Origin: Edwardsiella tarda ATCC 15947 = NBRC 105688
GTDB taxonomy: Bacteria > Pseudomonadota > Gammaproteobacteria > Enterobacterales > Enterobacteriaceae
Reading direction: 5' to 3'
DNA: 64,000 bases
NCBI RefSeq assembly: GCF_003113495.2
Contig: NZ_CP084508.1
Coordinates: forward strand, 1-64,000
Position 1 is the stretch's first letter, and the number at the start of each line of letters is the position of its first letter. Position numbers and translations under genes: made by a program. Shown here piece by piece: positions 29,592 to 38,306 of the stretch. The notes beneath the pieces are model-generated. The model worked only from the letters and a program-made list of their open reading frames with translations, made no database searches and had not been told where the DNA came from.

Positions 29592-30064
29592 CCCCCACCT
29601 TTAATAGGTGGGGACACCGCTGACATTTACTTTACAATTGGATATTTTCTTTATTTACCACATTCTTATTTGTTTTTATATTTTAGCGCGTGATTGATTT
29701 CGTTTTTTAATGCTTTGCATGATTGATTTTATATTTTACATGAAATATGTGAATCAATTTGATAAAAATCCGAAAATATAAAAAGTCGCATCATTATACA
29801 ATGTTGTGCATGTGAAAAAAAACAATTTTTTCATCCATACTTACTCGCTAAGTTCATTTTTTTATTCTACATTCGAGTGTTTTATTGGTTTTTTATTGTT
29901 TTTGGTGATGGTGTTTTGGTCATAAAAATTAATTGCAAGGTGTTTTTTTAGTACAGCACACTATGCTAATCTTGATATCAGCTAGTGACAGCGGAAATTT
30001 ATTTCATGAGGGTTTTTATGCAACTATCAATACAGGGATTTTTCTTCTGTTAGGTGTTATTGAA
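29592..30064. other. AT-rich region upstream of F4-like operon
   Basis: No gene expected, although the regulator frame stays open to 29933. It has many A/T tracts, which suggests H-NS binding and a regulated promoter. No GATC site is present, so a pap-like Dam-Lrp switch is unlikely here. A C8 run at about 29589-29596 marks the IS630 edge. Confidence 0.45.
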
Positions 30065-30364
30065 ATGAATGACCACCATTTGTACCTAACCAGGCAATCT
30101 AGACTCCCATTGATGCCCGGAAAAATATCAGAAAATCATTTCTATTTATTGATTGAAGTATCACCAATACATAGTGAAAAAGTCATTAATGCTCTGAGAG
30201 ATTTTCTGGTTATGGGTTATCCCCGAAGGGAAGCCTGTGAACGGAACCGCGTTTCACAAGGCTATTTTTCTGGTGCTCTCGGGCGTATTCAGCGTACTCA
30301 TCAAATGGTAAGTAAGCTTATTCCTTTTTATATATCAGAGACAAGCATTTCATATACGGGATAA
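30065..30364 (+). CDS. PapB-family fimbrial regulator
   Basis: A 99-residue protein from the chosen start, close to the 104 residues of PapB. The core [64 protein letters not shown] matches the PapB/FaeA-type helix-turn-helix regulators. The motif [16 protein letters not shown] is the DNA-recognition part. It stands first in the fimbrial operon and should control its transcription. The longer frame from 29933 adds 44 residues without homology. Confidence 0.85.
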   Translation: MNDHHLYLTRQSRLPLMPGKISENHFYLLIEVSPIHSEKVINALRDFLVMGYPRREACERNRVSQGYFSGALGRIQRTHQMVSKLIPFYISETSISYTG

Positions 30365-30371
30365 CAGTTGC

Positions 30372-30917
30372 ATGAGGAATTTGTTGCTTTCAATATTCAT
30401 ATTTCTGGCAGGAAGCAAGATTTCTCACGCTGTTGTTCAGAAAACCGTTTTCAGTGTGGATGTGGTGGCGTCGGCCTGCCATGTGATAGTGGATGCAGAC
30501 AATACCGGTAACAGCGGTCGTCTGACATTTGGCGCTTACCGTAAATCAACCGATACGTCTGTGCCGCCGCTTAACTTTACTGTACGGCTATACGAGACCG
30601 GCGCCACAGTTCAGGGCTGTTCTGCATTTTGGGGAAGGGGAGAAGTCGTCACCTTGAACTTTGGTAATCCTGGACAACTGGACATGGCAGGGGTGGTCAC
30701 TCGTGGTGCCGGGGATAGCATTCGGGTGGATGTGCGGGCAGTAGATACACAGGCTGATTATCGCGGACGACTGACACTGGACAGTCATTCGGTGACTTAC
30801 CCAGTGGATTTTGCTGTCAGGGGGCAGTTTCGTTTTCGTGCTCAACCAGTGTTTCCTGCGAACGTGAAAGCGGGGATATATACGGGGGCATTGACCTTTG
30901 TGGTCACTTATCAGTAA
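30372..30917 (+). CDS. faeC: FaeC-like minor fimbrial subunit
   Basis: A 181-residue exported protein. The signal peptide is at residues 1-20 ([17 protein letters not shown]). The mature protein has a beta-rich pilin-like pattern, a cysteine pair (SACHVIVD and GCSAFWG), and an alternating C-terminal strand ([13 protein letters not shown]) suited to donor-strand contact with the chaperone. Its place before the usher equals that of FaeC, the tip-associated minor subunit of F4/K88 fimbriae. Starts 8 bases after the regulator stop codon. Confidence 0.75.
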   Translation: MRNLLLSIFIFLAGSKISHAVVQKTVFSVDVVASACHVIVDADNTGNSGRLTFGAYRKSTDTSVPPLNFTVRLYETGATVQGCSAFWGRGEVVTLNFGNPGQLDMAGVVTRGAGDSIRVDVRAVDTQADYRGRLTLDSHSVTYPVDFAVRGQFRFRAQPVFPANVKAGIYTGALTFVVTYQ

Positions 30918-30924
30918 CAAGAGA

Positions 30925-33360
30925 ATGGGAGTGAGCAGGAGCAAGGGGTGCCTTAGAATCGGTTTGGTTCGTGTTTTCCCCCGTTGGTCGGCACTAGCGC
31001 TTACTGTATCAGCGGCATTCGCTAGTGCCGCGAGTGTTGCAAGTGAAAAGTTGGATATGTCTTTTATCCAGGGGGGGACCGGGGTTAATCCGGAGGTCTG
31101 GGCAGCATTGAGTGGCAGTTATATGCCGGGATATTATCTGGTTGATTTGACCCTGAACGGAAAGAACTCAGGAAAACAAATACTGGACGTGACGCCACAG
31201 GACCGCGAGGCTCTGTGTCTGACGGAAGCATGGCTAACGAAGGCCGGAATTTATGTCAGTGCGGATTACTTTCGTGCGGGGTATGACGCCACACGACAGT
31301 GTTATGTGCTGACGAAAGCCCCGTCAGTGACCGTGGATTTTGATGTTTCCACCCAAAATCTGACACTCGTCATTCCCCAGAAAGGACTAGTAAAGATGCC
31401 GGGGAATGTGGACTGGAATTACGGGACCAGTGCATTTCGCGTGAACTATAACGTGAACGCCAATACCGGTCGTAATAACACTTCAGCTTTTGGCTCTGCG
31501 GATCTGAAGGCCAATGTGGGACTCTGGGTGGTGAACTCTTCTGCCACAGCCAGCAGTAGTGACCGTGGGGGTAACGTCGCCACGATAAACATGTTTACGG
31601 CTACCCGGGCCATCCGCTCACTGAGCGCAGATCTAGCGGTTGGGAAGACGTCCACCGGAGACAGTCTGCTGGGTAGTACGGGAACATACGGGGTATCGCT
31701 GAGCCGGAACAACAGCATGAGGCCCGGTAATTTGGGATATACCCCTGTGTTCAGTGGTATTGCTGACGGACCATCGAGGGTGACACTGACACAGAACGGG
31801 CGGCCGTTGTATTCAGAGTTGGTGCCGGCAGGTCCGTTCTCCATCACAGATGTGCCACTGTATACCAGCGGTGATGTGAGGATGACGGTGACCGGGGAGG
31901 ATGGCCGGGAACAAGTACAGAACTTCCCGTTGTCGGTGATGGCAGGGCAATTAAGCCCGGGGCAACACGAGTTCGGCGTTGCAATCGGTTTACCCAACGA
32001 TGGCAGTGACCTGAAAGGTGGTGTGTTTACTGCGTCATATGGCTATGGTCTGGACGGACTGACGCTGCGCACTGGTGGTGTGTTTAACCAGGGCTGGCAG
32101 GGAATCAGTGCTGGTGTTGTCCTGGGTCTGGGTTACCTGGGGGCGGTATCTACTGATAGAGCTTATACCTTGGCAAAATACCGTGACGGCAGTCGCAGTG
32201 GAAATAAGATGCAGCTCTCATGGAGTAAGCAACTGTCGATTACGAACACCGGGCTGCGGGTAAGTTGGTCACGGCAGAGTGAAGAGTATAAGAGCATATC
32301 CTCCTTTAACCCGACGGATTTATGCGGGCAGGGAAACCATGGACGGCGAACCAGGGATGAATGGAGTGCCGGTATCAGTCAGCCGATGGGCAGGGTGTTC
32401 AGTTTATCAGTTTCCGGCTGGCAGCGGAGTTATTACCCGGTACAAATGACAGGCCGTTACCGGCACCGTGATGACTACGGTAAGGAGACGGGAGTTACCG
32501 GTACCTTGAGCACACAGATTAAAGGGGTTAGCCTGAATTTAGGCTATTTCGGTTCGCGGAACACTCGGGGGGAAAACAACTGGTCTGCATCGGCGTCAAT
32601 GTCAGTGCCGTTTACACTGTTTGACCGTCAGTACAGTAGCAGTACGTTGGCGAGCACAAATAAGGACGGCGGTACGGGCTTCAGTACCGGGGTATCCGGC
32701 TCACTGAGTGACCGTTTTAGCTATGGCTTTGGCGGTGGTCGTGACAGCGGTTATCTAAATGCCTCGTACAGTGGTGACCGGGCTTATCTGAATGGAGCCC
32801 TGAACCACTCGCAGTCCAGCGGAACCAGTGGCTCTGTGTCAGTCAGCGGTTCGGTATTGGCTGTATCGGAGGCGAAAGACGTTATGTTCAGTCGCACGAC
32901 CGGTGACACCGTGGCGGTGGTGAATATAAAGGACACGCCGGGCGTGAAGGTGATGTCCAGTGATGGGCAGACCAACAGCGCCGGCAACCTAGTAGTACCG
33001 TTGAACAGCTATGATTGGAATACTGTAACGATTGATGCGAGCACGTTGCCGCTGAGCACCGAACTAACTACTACCAGTCAGAAGGTAGTACCGACGGATA
33101 AAGCGGTGGTCTGGATGCCGTTTAATGCCCTGAAGGTTAAACGTTACCTGCTGCAGGTGAAACAACGTAACGGTGAGTTCGTTCCTGGGGGAACCTGGGC
33201 TCGTGGCAGTAAGAATACCCCGCTGGGCTTCGTAGCCAACAACGGTGTACTGATGATTAATACGGTGGATGTGCCGGGTGACATCACTTTGGGGCAGTGC
33301 CGGCTCCCTGCGACAAAACTGCAGGAGACTGAGAAACTCCAGGAGATTATGTGTGAATAA
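30925..33360 (+). CDS. faeD: FaeD-like outer-membrane usher
   Basis: An 811-residue usher, almost the length of FaeD (812). It has a signal peptide (WSALALTVSAAFASA), an N-terminal periplasmic domain (LDMSFIQGG ... YLVDLTLNGK), a beta-barrel with many alternating strands, and a plug and middle region (GPFSITDVPLYTSGDVRMTV). The C-terminal domain is cysteine-containing. It exports and assembles subunits with the chaperone. It contains a G7 run at about 31072-31078. The start codon lies 7 bases after the faeC-like stop codon. Intact. Confidence 0.92.
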   Translation: MGVSRSKGCLRIGLVRVFPRWSALALTVSAAFASAASVASEKLDMSFIQGGTGVNPEVWAALSGSYMPGYYLVDLTLNGKNSGKQILDVTPQDREALCLTEAWLTKAGIYVSADYFRAGYDATRQCYVLTKAPSVTVDFDVSTQNLTLVIPQKGLVKMPGNVDWNYGTSAFRVNYNVNANTGRNNTSAFGSADLKANVGLWVVNSSATASSSDRGGNVATINMFTATRAIRSLSADLAVGKTSTGDSLLGSTGTYGVSLSRNNSMRPGNLGYTPVFSGIADGPSRVTLTQNGRPLYSELVPAGPFSITDVPLYTSGDVRMTVTGEDGREQVQNFPLSVMAGQLSPGQHEFGVAIGLPNDGSDLKGGVFTASYGYGLDGLTLRTGGVFNQGWQGISAGVVLGLGYLGAVSTDRAYTLAKYRDGSRSGNKMQLSWSKQLSITNTGLRVSWSRQSEEYKSISSFNPTDLCGQGNHGRRTRDEWSAGISQPMGRVFSLSVSGWQRSYYPVQMTGRYRHRDDYGKETGVTGTLSTQIKGVSLNLGYFGSRNTRGENNWSASASMSVPFTLFDRQYSSSTLASTNKDGGTGFSTGVSGSLSDRFSYGFGGGRDSGYLNASYSGDRAYLNGALNHSQSSGTSGSVSVSGSVLAVSEAKDVMFSRTTGDTVAVVNIKDTPGVKVMSSDGQTNSAGNLVVPLNSYDWNTVTIDASTLPLSTELTTTSQKVVPTDKAVVWMPFNALKVKRYLLQVKQRNGEFVPGGTWARGSKNTPLGFVANNGVLMINTVDVPGDITLGQCRLPATKLQETEKLQEIMCE

Positions 33361-34144
33361 GCGTAGTGCAGTAGCGAAGTTTTTTACTAACCGGGTGACA
33401 AAAGCGCTGGAGATATCCTTGGCTCTGATGATGGCCTGTCAGAGTGCAATGGCTTCCCTGGCTGCAGACCAGATCCGCTATATCTTTCGCGGGGACAAGG
33501 ACGCACTGACCATCACGGTGACCAACAATGACAAGGAGCGGACCTTCGGTGGACAGGCATGGGTGGATAACATCGTGGAGAAGGACTCCCGCCCGACCTT
33601 TGTGGTGACACCGTCCTTTTTTAAGGTGAAGCCGAATGGTCAGCAGACACTACGTATCATCATAGCTTCGGATCATCTGCCGAAAGATAAGGAGTCGGTG
33701 TACTGGCTGAACCTACAGGATATTCCGCCGGCTCTGGATGGGAGTGGTATTGCGGTGGCACTGCGCACGAAGCTGAAGCTGTTCTACCGACCGAAAGCAC
33801 TGCTTGAAGGTCGCAAAGGGGCTGAAGAGGGTATCAGCCTGCAGAGCCGTCCGGATGGCAAAACCATGCTAGTGAACACCACGCCGTACATTTTTGCCAT
33901 TGGCAGCCTGCTGGATGGAAGCGGAAAGAAAATTGCCACGGACAATGAGGCAGCGCAGAAACTACTGATGTTTATGCCGGGTGATGAGGTGCAGGTGAAG
34001 GGAAATGTGGTGAAAGTGGACTCCCTGAATGACTGGGGAGATCTGCAAACCTGGAACATCAACCAGAAAAAACCGACATATTCCAGGCAGAGGACATCTA
34101 ATACATTAGCTAATGTGTCTGATAGATTAGTAGATAAAAAATAA
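33353..34144 (+). CDS. faeE: FaeE-like periplasmic fimbrial chaperone
   Basis: A 263-residue chaperone of the PapD-like family. The signal peptide (SLALMMACQSAMA) is followed by LAADQIRYIFRGDKDALTITVTNND, then PSFFKVKPNGQQTLRII and VYWLNLQDIPP. These are the conserved G1-strand and WxxxxxIPP regions. It folds subunits by donor-strand complementation and delivers them to the usher. A GTG at 33353, 7 bases after AGGAG and inside the end of the usher gene, is the best start. A longer frame from 33269 is unlikely. Confidence 0.9.
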   Translation: MNKRSAVAKFFTNRVTKALEISLALMMACQSAMASLAADQIRYIFRGDKDALTITVTNNDKERTFGGQAWVDNIVEKDSRPTFVVTPSFFKVKPNGQQTLRIIIASDHLPKDKESVYWLNLQDIPPALDGSGIAVALRTKLKLFYRPKALLEGRKGAEEGISLQSRPDGKTMLVNTTPYIFAIGSLLDGSGKKIATDNEAAQKLLMFMPGDEVQVKGNVVKVDSLNDWGDLQTWNINQKKPTYSRQRTSNTLANVSDRLVDKK

Positions 34145-34178
34145 TCACCCTCCGGTATACACAACAGAAGGGGAGTAA

Positions 34179-34700
34179 ATGACGAAAATAGTGATGGTAG
34201 CTGCCCTGACCTTAAGCGTGCTCAGTACTCACCCTGTACTGGCGGCTGAATACAGCGAGAAAATGCAGTACCTAGGAGTGGTGAACGGTCAGGTGGTGGG
34301 TAACAGTGTGTTGAAGGTGACCCGTACACCTAGCGACCCTGTGCTGTACCGGAGTAGATGTGCCCCTCTTCCTGAGAGCCTGACCATCCGCAGAGCAAAG
34401 GCCAGGGCGGCATCCAGTAGTATGGCATATATCACGGTGCAGCAAGCGCTGCCGAATAACGGGGAAGCACGTATCACCCTGAAGATCACCCTGATGGTTG
34501 ACGGAAAAAAAGAGGCATTCACAGCCAGACAACAGGGTGAGGATGTGGTGTTAACCGTGCCGAAGGCACATAGACAGGTTGAGTTAAGAACGGATACTCC
34601 AGCAGAGCTGGAAGTGCCAGTCAGCTACCGGGGAAATCTGCAGATAGCCCTGCAGGTTGAGGATGAAGGACTCACCTTCGACAAAATTGCAAAGCAATAA
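34179..34700 (+). CDS. faeF: FaeF-like minor fimbrial subunit
   Basis: A 173-residue exported protein. The signal peptide (MTKIVMVAALTLSVLSTHPVLA) is followed by a beta-rich mature part with LPESLTIRR and DVVLTVPKAHRQVEL. Its position after the chaperone corresponds to FaeF, a minor subunit that starts or spaces F4 fibres. A GAAGGGGAG ribosome binding site precedes the ATG. Only one Cys is seen, which differs from classical pilins but is common in F4-type subunits. Confidence 0.7.
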   Translation: MTKIVMVAALTLSVLSTHPVLAAEYSEKMQYLGVVNGQVVGNSVLKVTRTPSDPVLYRSRCAPLPESLTIRRAKARAASSSMAYITVQQALPNNGEARITLKITLMVDGKKEAFTARQQGEDVVLTVPKAHRQVELRTDTPAELEVPVSYRGNLQIALQVEDEGLTFDKIAKQ

Positions 34701-34901
34701 TTCCAGAATGGATCTGGCAGGTAAAGGGACTTAAGGGAATACCGTAAAATTATTCTCTGGATAAAAACAAAAAGAAGATTTTAGTGTAGCGCTATAAATA
34801 AGTCGTAAGGGAATAGCTTTGCGGCAATTCCGAAAAACAAGGATTACCGATATATAAGAACATTTCTTCGTCTTCTTATAAAACCGAAAGGAGTTCCTCT
34901 T

Positions 34902-35684
34902 ATGAAAAAGAATTTAATTACACTGACAGTGGCTATTTCCGCAGCAGTATCTGGCTCTGCTATGGCGTGGACTGCAAATAGTCTTGGAGGTTCTGTAGAG
35001 TTTGGTGGGACATTGACACCTGCGGATATAGTGACACCATGGGAGGTTTACATTGGCTCGCCTGTAAATAATATAAATGCAGATATAAAAAAAGGGAGTC
35101 ATCTGGTTGATATTCCTGTTGTTAGTCCTATTCCAATTCTGGGGATTCGTACTACCACATCATCACCAATCAAGGGACAACCGGGAATTTCTCCACAGAT
35201 TGACTTCCAAGGGACAGTAGATATTAGTAAAATAAAAGATAACGAAGCGGTATTTCATGTTGATGTAGTAGATGTTTCGAACTCTAAAGTAATTGGTATG
35301 TTATCCGCCCCGTTACTGGTTGCTGCTGAGTATTCTTACACTGGACGATATGATGGAGCTTATATGATGCATGCGCAAAATGAGGGAGATGCTTTCTTTG
35401 GCGGTTTACCGCCAAAAGAAGGAGGCATTTCTCCTAGCATTCGTTCTCGCATTGAAAACATTAGTCCTGATTTTGTTCGGAAATATAATAACCAAGGATT
35501 CCCTAATCCAAGAAAGGTATCTAACGCCTGGAACTTTGCTGATGGTGATTATTATATCAGTGCTTTTTACGGGGCAGGTATTGAGCAGGGAAAATTAATC
35601 ACCCTCACTCTTGATACCCCTATAACAACATCTGATTCCATTACTTGGAAAGCCTCTCTGCCAATAACTATTTCCTATCGGTAA
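34902..35684 (+). CDS. faeG: FaeG-like major fimbrial subunit (probable adhesin)
   Basis: A 260-residue protein. The signal peptide MKKNLITLTVAISAAVSGSAMA is followed by WTANSLGGSVEFGGTLTPADIVTPWEVYIG. This matches the Trp-rich start of FaeG and ClpG, the major subunits and adhesins of F4 and CS31A fibres. A terminal WKASLPITISYR strand fits donor-strand exchange. An AAAGGAG site lies upstream. A 200-bp leader separates it from the previous gene, and a strong hairpin follows. Intact. Confidence 0.8.
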   Translation: MKKNLITLTVAISAAVSGSAMAWTANSLGGSVEFGGTLTPADIVTPWEVYIGSPVNNINADIKKGSHLVDIPVVSPIPILGIRTTTSSPIKGQPGISPQIDFQGTVDISKIKDNEAVFHVDVVDVSNSKVIGMLSAPLLVAAEYSYTGRYDGAYMMHAQNEGDAFFGGLPPKEGGISPSIRSRIENISPDFVRKYNNQGFPNPRKVSNAWNFADGDYYISAFYGAGIEQGKLITLTLDTPITTSDSITWKASLPITISYR

Positions 35685-35734
35685 TCTGTCTGTTAGATAT
35701 AGAAGAGTAAAGCGTAGCTCTGCAGGAGGCATTC

Positions 35735-35789
35735 ATAACCGACATGCAATAAGTTTTTCCATATAAAAAACTTATTGCATGTCGGTTAT
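35735..35789 (+). terminator. Long perfect hairpin behind the major subunit gene
   Basis: A 24-bp perfect inverted repeat (35735-35758 and 35766-35789) with a 7-base loop lies 50 bp after the FaeG-like stop codon. The stem ends in A/T-rich pairs next to the loop. It could act as an attenuator or RNA-stability stem that makes the major subunit more abundant than the minor ones downstream. It could also be a bidirectional terminator. Confidence 0.7.
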
Positions 35790-35891
35790 AATTTACTTTC
35801 GATATTATAATCGGAATACATTCTCAGGTCTTGGTTTGCTTTTATTTTCTACATTTCATTTACACACCTGGATAAAATAGAGTGAATGCTG

Positions 35892-36689
35892 ATGAAAGTA
35901 ACGCGCCGTTATAAATACCATCTCTCCGCTCTGATAACAGTCGCTCTGTTTTCTTCGGCCGCACCTCACGCAGATATTCTTGACGGTGGAGAAATTCAGT
36001 TCAACGGACTCGTTACTGACGAAGCGCAGAAATGGTCCTGGCAAATAAGTACGCCTGGTCAGACCTGGGCAGTGGACATGGCCGATGCTCGAACGGAGAA
36101 CGGGCAGTTGGTTTTTGATTTGCGTGATAAAGGCACCTTATCGTTTCTGGAAGGCCATCTGCATGAGGTGGCAGAGCGCGGCGGCCCCGGATTCATGCCA
36201 TTTATTACCTTCGGCAACAGTGGGCAACCTTTTACCGTAACGGAGGGTGGTGATACCTCGGCACAACGTTTTCGCGCCTTTGTCCCAGTACGAGACCCGG
36301 AAACGGGGAGCGTATCGGGGCAGCTTTTTTTCACCCTGAATCAGGGGATAGCGGTCAGTGCTGGCAGACAGGAAGACGGAGCCCCTGTTCCAGCTGGCAT
36401 GTCACTGGTCAGTGGACAGAGTGTAACGGAGGTGCAGTCAAACAATCTATCACAGAAGCTGAAATCTCGACTCTCTTCCTTATTGCTGATGAATCAGAAT
36501 TTCGGAAGTGGCATGAGTGCATTGGATAACGGTCTGGTTATCAGTCAGGGGGTACTGGCTGACGGTCGTGTAAAGAACCTGGCTGCATCGTATGCCTCTG
36601 CGGTGTCTGATTTTGAGCTGCGTTTGTCAGCTGAAGACACACCGGCAGCGTGGCAGGCAGGGCTGAATGTGACGGTCACTGTACAATAA
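35892..36689 (+). CDS. faeH: FaeH-like minor fimbrial subunit
   Basis: A 265-residue protein. The signal peptide ([27 protein letters not shown]) precedes [20 protein letters not shown], the same start pattern as the major subunit and FaeH. The C-terminal strand [14 protein letters not shown] fits donor-strand exchange. The length equals FaeH of F4. The preferred ATG at 35892 has one more ATG two codons upstream. Higher GC than the FaeG-like gene. Confidence 0.75.
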   Translation: MKVTRRYKYHLSALITVALFSSAAPHADILDGGEIQFNGLVTDEAQKWSWQISTPGQTWAVDMADARTENGQLVFDLRDKGTLSFLEGHLHEVAERGGPGFMPFITFGNSGQPFTVTEGGDTSAQRFRAFVPVRDPETGSVSGQLFFTLNQGIAVSAGRQEDGAPVPAGMSLVSGQSVTEVQSNNLSQKLKSRLSSLLLMNQNFGSGMSALDNGLVISQGVLADGRVKNLAASYASAVSDFELRLSAEDTPAAWQAGLNVTVTVQ

Positions 36690-36715
36690 TGGACGCAAGG
36701 ATATAAGAAAGAGAA

Positions 36716-37480
36716 ATGAAAAAGGTGACGTTGTTTCTGTTCGCTTTCAGCCTCCAACCTTCCTGTGTACTGGCTTGGAATACACCGGGAGAGAATTTCA
36801 GTGGAGAGCTTAAGCTGGAAGGTCCGGTGACCAACACACGTAATCCGTGGGTGTGGAAAGTCGGGCCGGGAAATGAACGTCTGGAGGTTAAGCCAAAAGG
36901 AGACACTCATAACAAGGCGCAGAGGATGCCTGTTTCTCTGCCAGCAATGACGATATTGCTGGGAAAAACCACATTGACCACACCGACAAGGCATGAGGGA
37001 TGCTCCCCCAAAGTAATCTATGGGAAGGAGGTAGAAGATTTTTCCCTTACATGGCTCGGAACAGGGATAGCCGAAGTAACGCTTCCCGTAAGCGGTAACA
37101 ACAGTCTCCGGGTGGGGACATTTGTTTTCAGGATGCAGGTGGCGGCGGTTCTGCGGCACAGACAGGACGGGCAGGATATATACGCCAGTGTACATAATGA
37201 CCTGAATACGAATGGTCTTCCTGGAGAGGGGCGAACCATGCAAGCAGGTAACGTCCCGAGTGTGCTGCAAATGATGTTCAACGGGGAAGGCCCAAACTGG
37301 CTGCAGGACATGGTGGTGACCGATACAATAGGCCTGAGCCGTTACAACGATGCTTCTCTGCGCCAGGTGGAGGGAGTTTACGGTACCCAGATAGTGGCTG
37401 ACAGCGGTGAGTTACGTCTGTTCGGGGCGGTACCGGATCGCTGGCTGGCATCACTACCAATAAGTATTGAATATCAATAG
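36716..37480 (+). CDS. faeI: FaeI-like minor fimbrial subunit
   Basis: A 254-residue protein. The signal peptide MKKVTLFLFAFSLQPSCVLA precedes WNTPGENFSGELKLEGPVTNTRNPWVWKVG, which follows the F4 family start pattern. It ends with a LASLPISIEYQ strand. Starts 26 bases after the FaeH-like gene with an AAGAAAGAG site. It is the last structural gene of the operon. No FaeJ-like gene follows. Confidence 0.75.
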   Translation: MKKVTLFLFAFSLQPSCVLAWNTPGENFSGELKLEGPVTNTRNPWVWKVGPGNERLEVKPKGDTHNKAQRMPVSLPAMTILLGKTTLTTPTRHEGCSPKVIYGKEVEDFSLTWLGTGIAEVTLPVSGNNSLRVGTFVFRMQVAAVLRHRQDGQDIYASVHNDLNTNGLPGEGRTMQAGNVPSVLQMMFNGEGPNWLQDMVVTDTIGLSRYNDASLRQVEGVYGTQIVADSGELRLFGAVPDRWLASLPISIEYQ

Positions 37481-37608
37481 AAAGGGGACTGTCCTGAATA
37501 TTATTCATCATCTGAAGTCCGGTATGTTTCCAGCACTATTTATCTGACCCCGGCCAGCACACAAACTGAGCCCCTAGTTATACCGTCCGGACATTAGTGG
37601 AGAATACT

Positions 37609-38175
37609 ATGCATCGTCGAAAACGCATACTGCTGATCGGTAACTGTGAATATGAGCTGCTGGGGTTGTCCCATCTACTGGTTTGTATGGGGTATGCTGT
37701 GGTGCGGCGGCCAAATGTGTCGCTTGGCAGGAAGGGGTATGACCTTACTCTAGTGGCACTAAGTGCGGAACTTCTGGCTGGCTGGGGGCGGCATTTACAG
37801 AGGGTCAGAAAGCTGTACGCAGCCAATCCTGTCCCAATGGTTTTGCTGGTTCCTTCCCGTCTGAAGGGCATGACGCTTCTGAGGGGAACGGCTCAGGTTA
37901 TCAATGGTCGTTACAACCTGAGTAAATTACGTACCATGTTACAACAGGCGTTTAAGGGGGCGTCAGACCCTGAACCTGCAGGAGAACTGACATGTCATCA
38001 GAAGAAGGCGCTGATGTCCTTGCGCATGGCGATAAATTGTAATGCCTCGCAGGAAGTAACGCCACATAAAGATTATTACCTCCGTTCTAGATTGGTAGAG
38101 CATGTTGGGGTGAAAAATCTACATGTGCTATGCGTGAGTGGTCTGTTATCTGAAGTGAACTGTTGGCAGGAGTGA
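37609..38175 (+). CDS. LuxR-type regulator closing the F4-like operon
   Basis: A 188-residue protein. The N-terminal half (RILLIGNCEYELLGLSHLLVCMGYAVV ... LVLLVPSRL-like) looks like a degenerate receiver or pseudo-receiver. The C-terminal part LTCHQKKALMSLRMAIN ... VTPHKDYYLRSRLVEHVGVKNLHVLCVSG resembles the LuxR/GerE helix-turn-helix. The middle helix is poorly conserved. GGAG precedes the ATG at 37609. It probably regulates fimbriation; this is inferred from position only. Confidence 0.6.
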   Translation: MHRRKRILLIGNCEYELLGLSHLLVCMGYAVVRRPNVSLGRKGYDLTLVALSAELLAGWGRHLQRVRKLYAANPVPMVLLVPSRLKGMTLLRGTAQVINGRYNLSKLRTMLQQAFKGASDPEPAGELTCHQKKALMSLRMAINCNASQEVTPHKDYYLRSRLVEHVGVKNLHVLCVSGLLSEVNCWQE

Positions 38176-38306
38176 AAACCGATTATTATTGGTGAAATTA
38201 TTTTTCATCAGCATAGCGTTACGGTTATTTCTGTGAGTACGGATTTAGAATATACCGATGAACGGGTGACATCACTGAATTTTCCATTTTTAAAAGGAGT
38301 AGAATT

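Noticed and set aside
29592..30064. Pap-type Dam/Lrp phase switch before the PapB-like gene
   Set aside because: No GATC sites occur in this interval, so the classic methylation switch cannot operate.
36545..37270. 241-residue minus-strand frame opposite the FaeH/FaeI-like genes
   Set aside because: Antisense to two clear fimbrial genes with signal peptides; composition is not protein-like and no ribosome binding site is seen.
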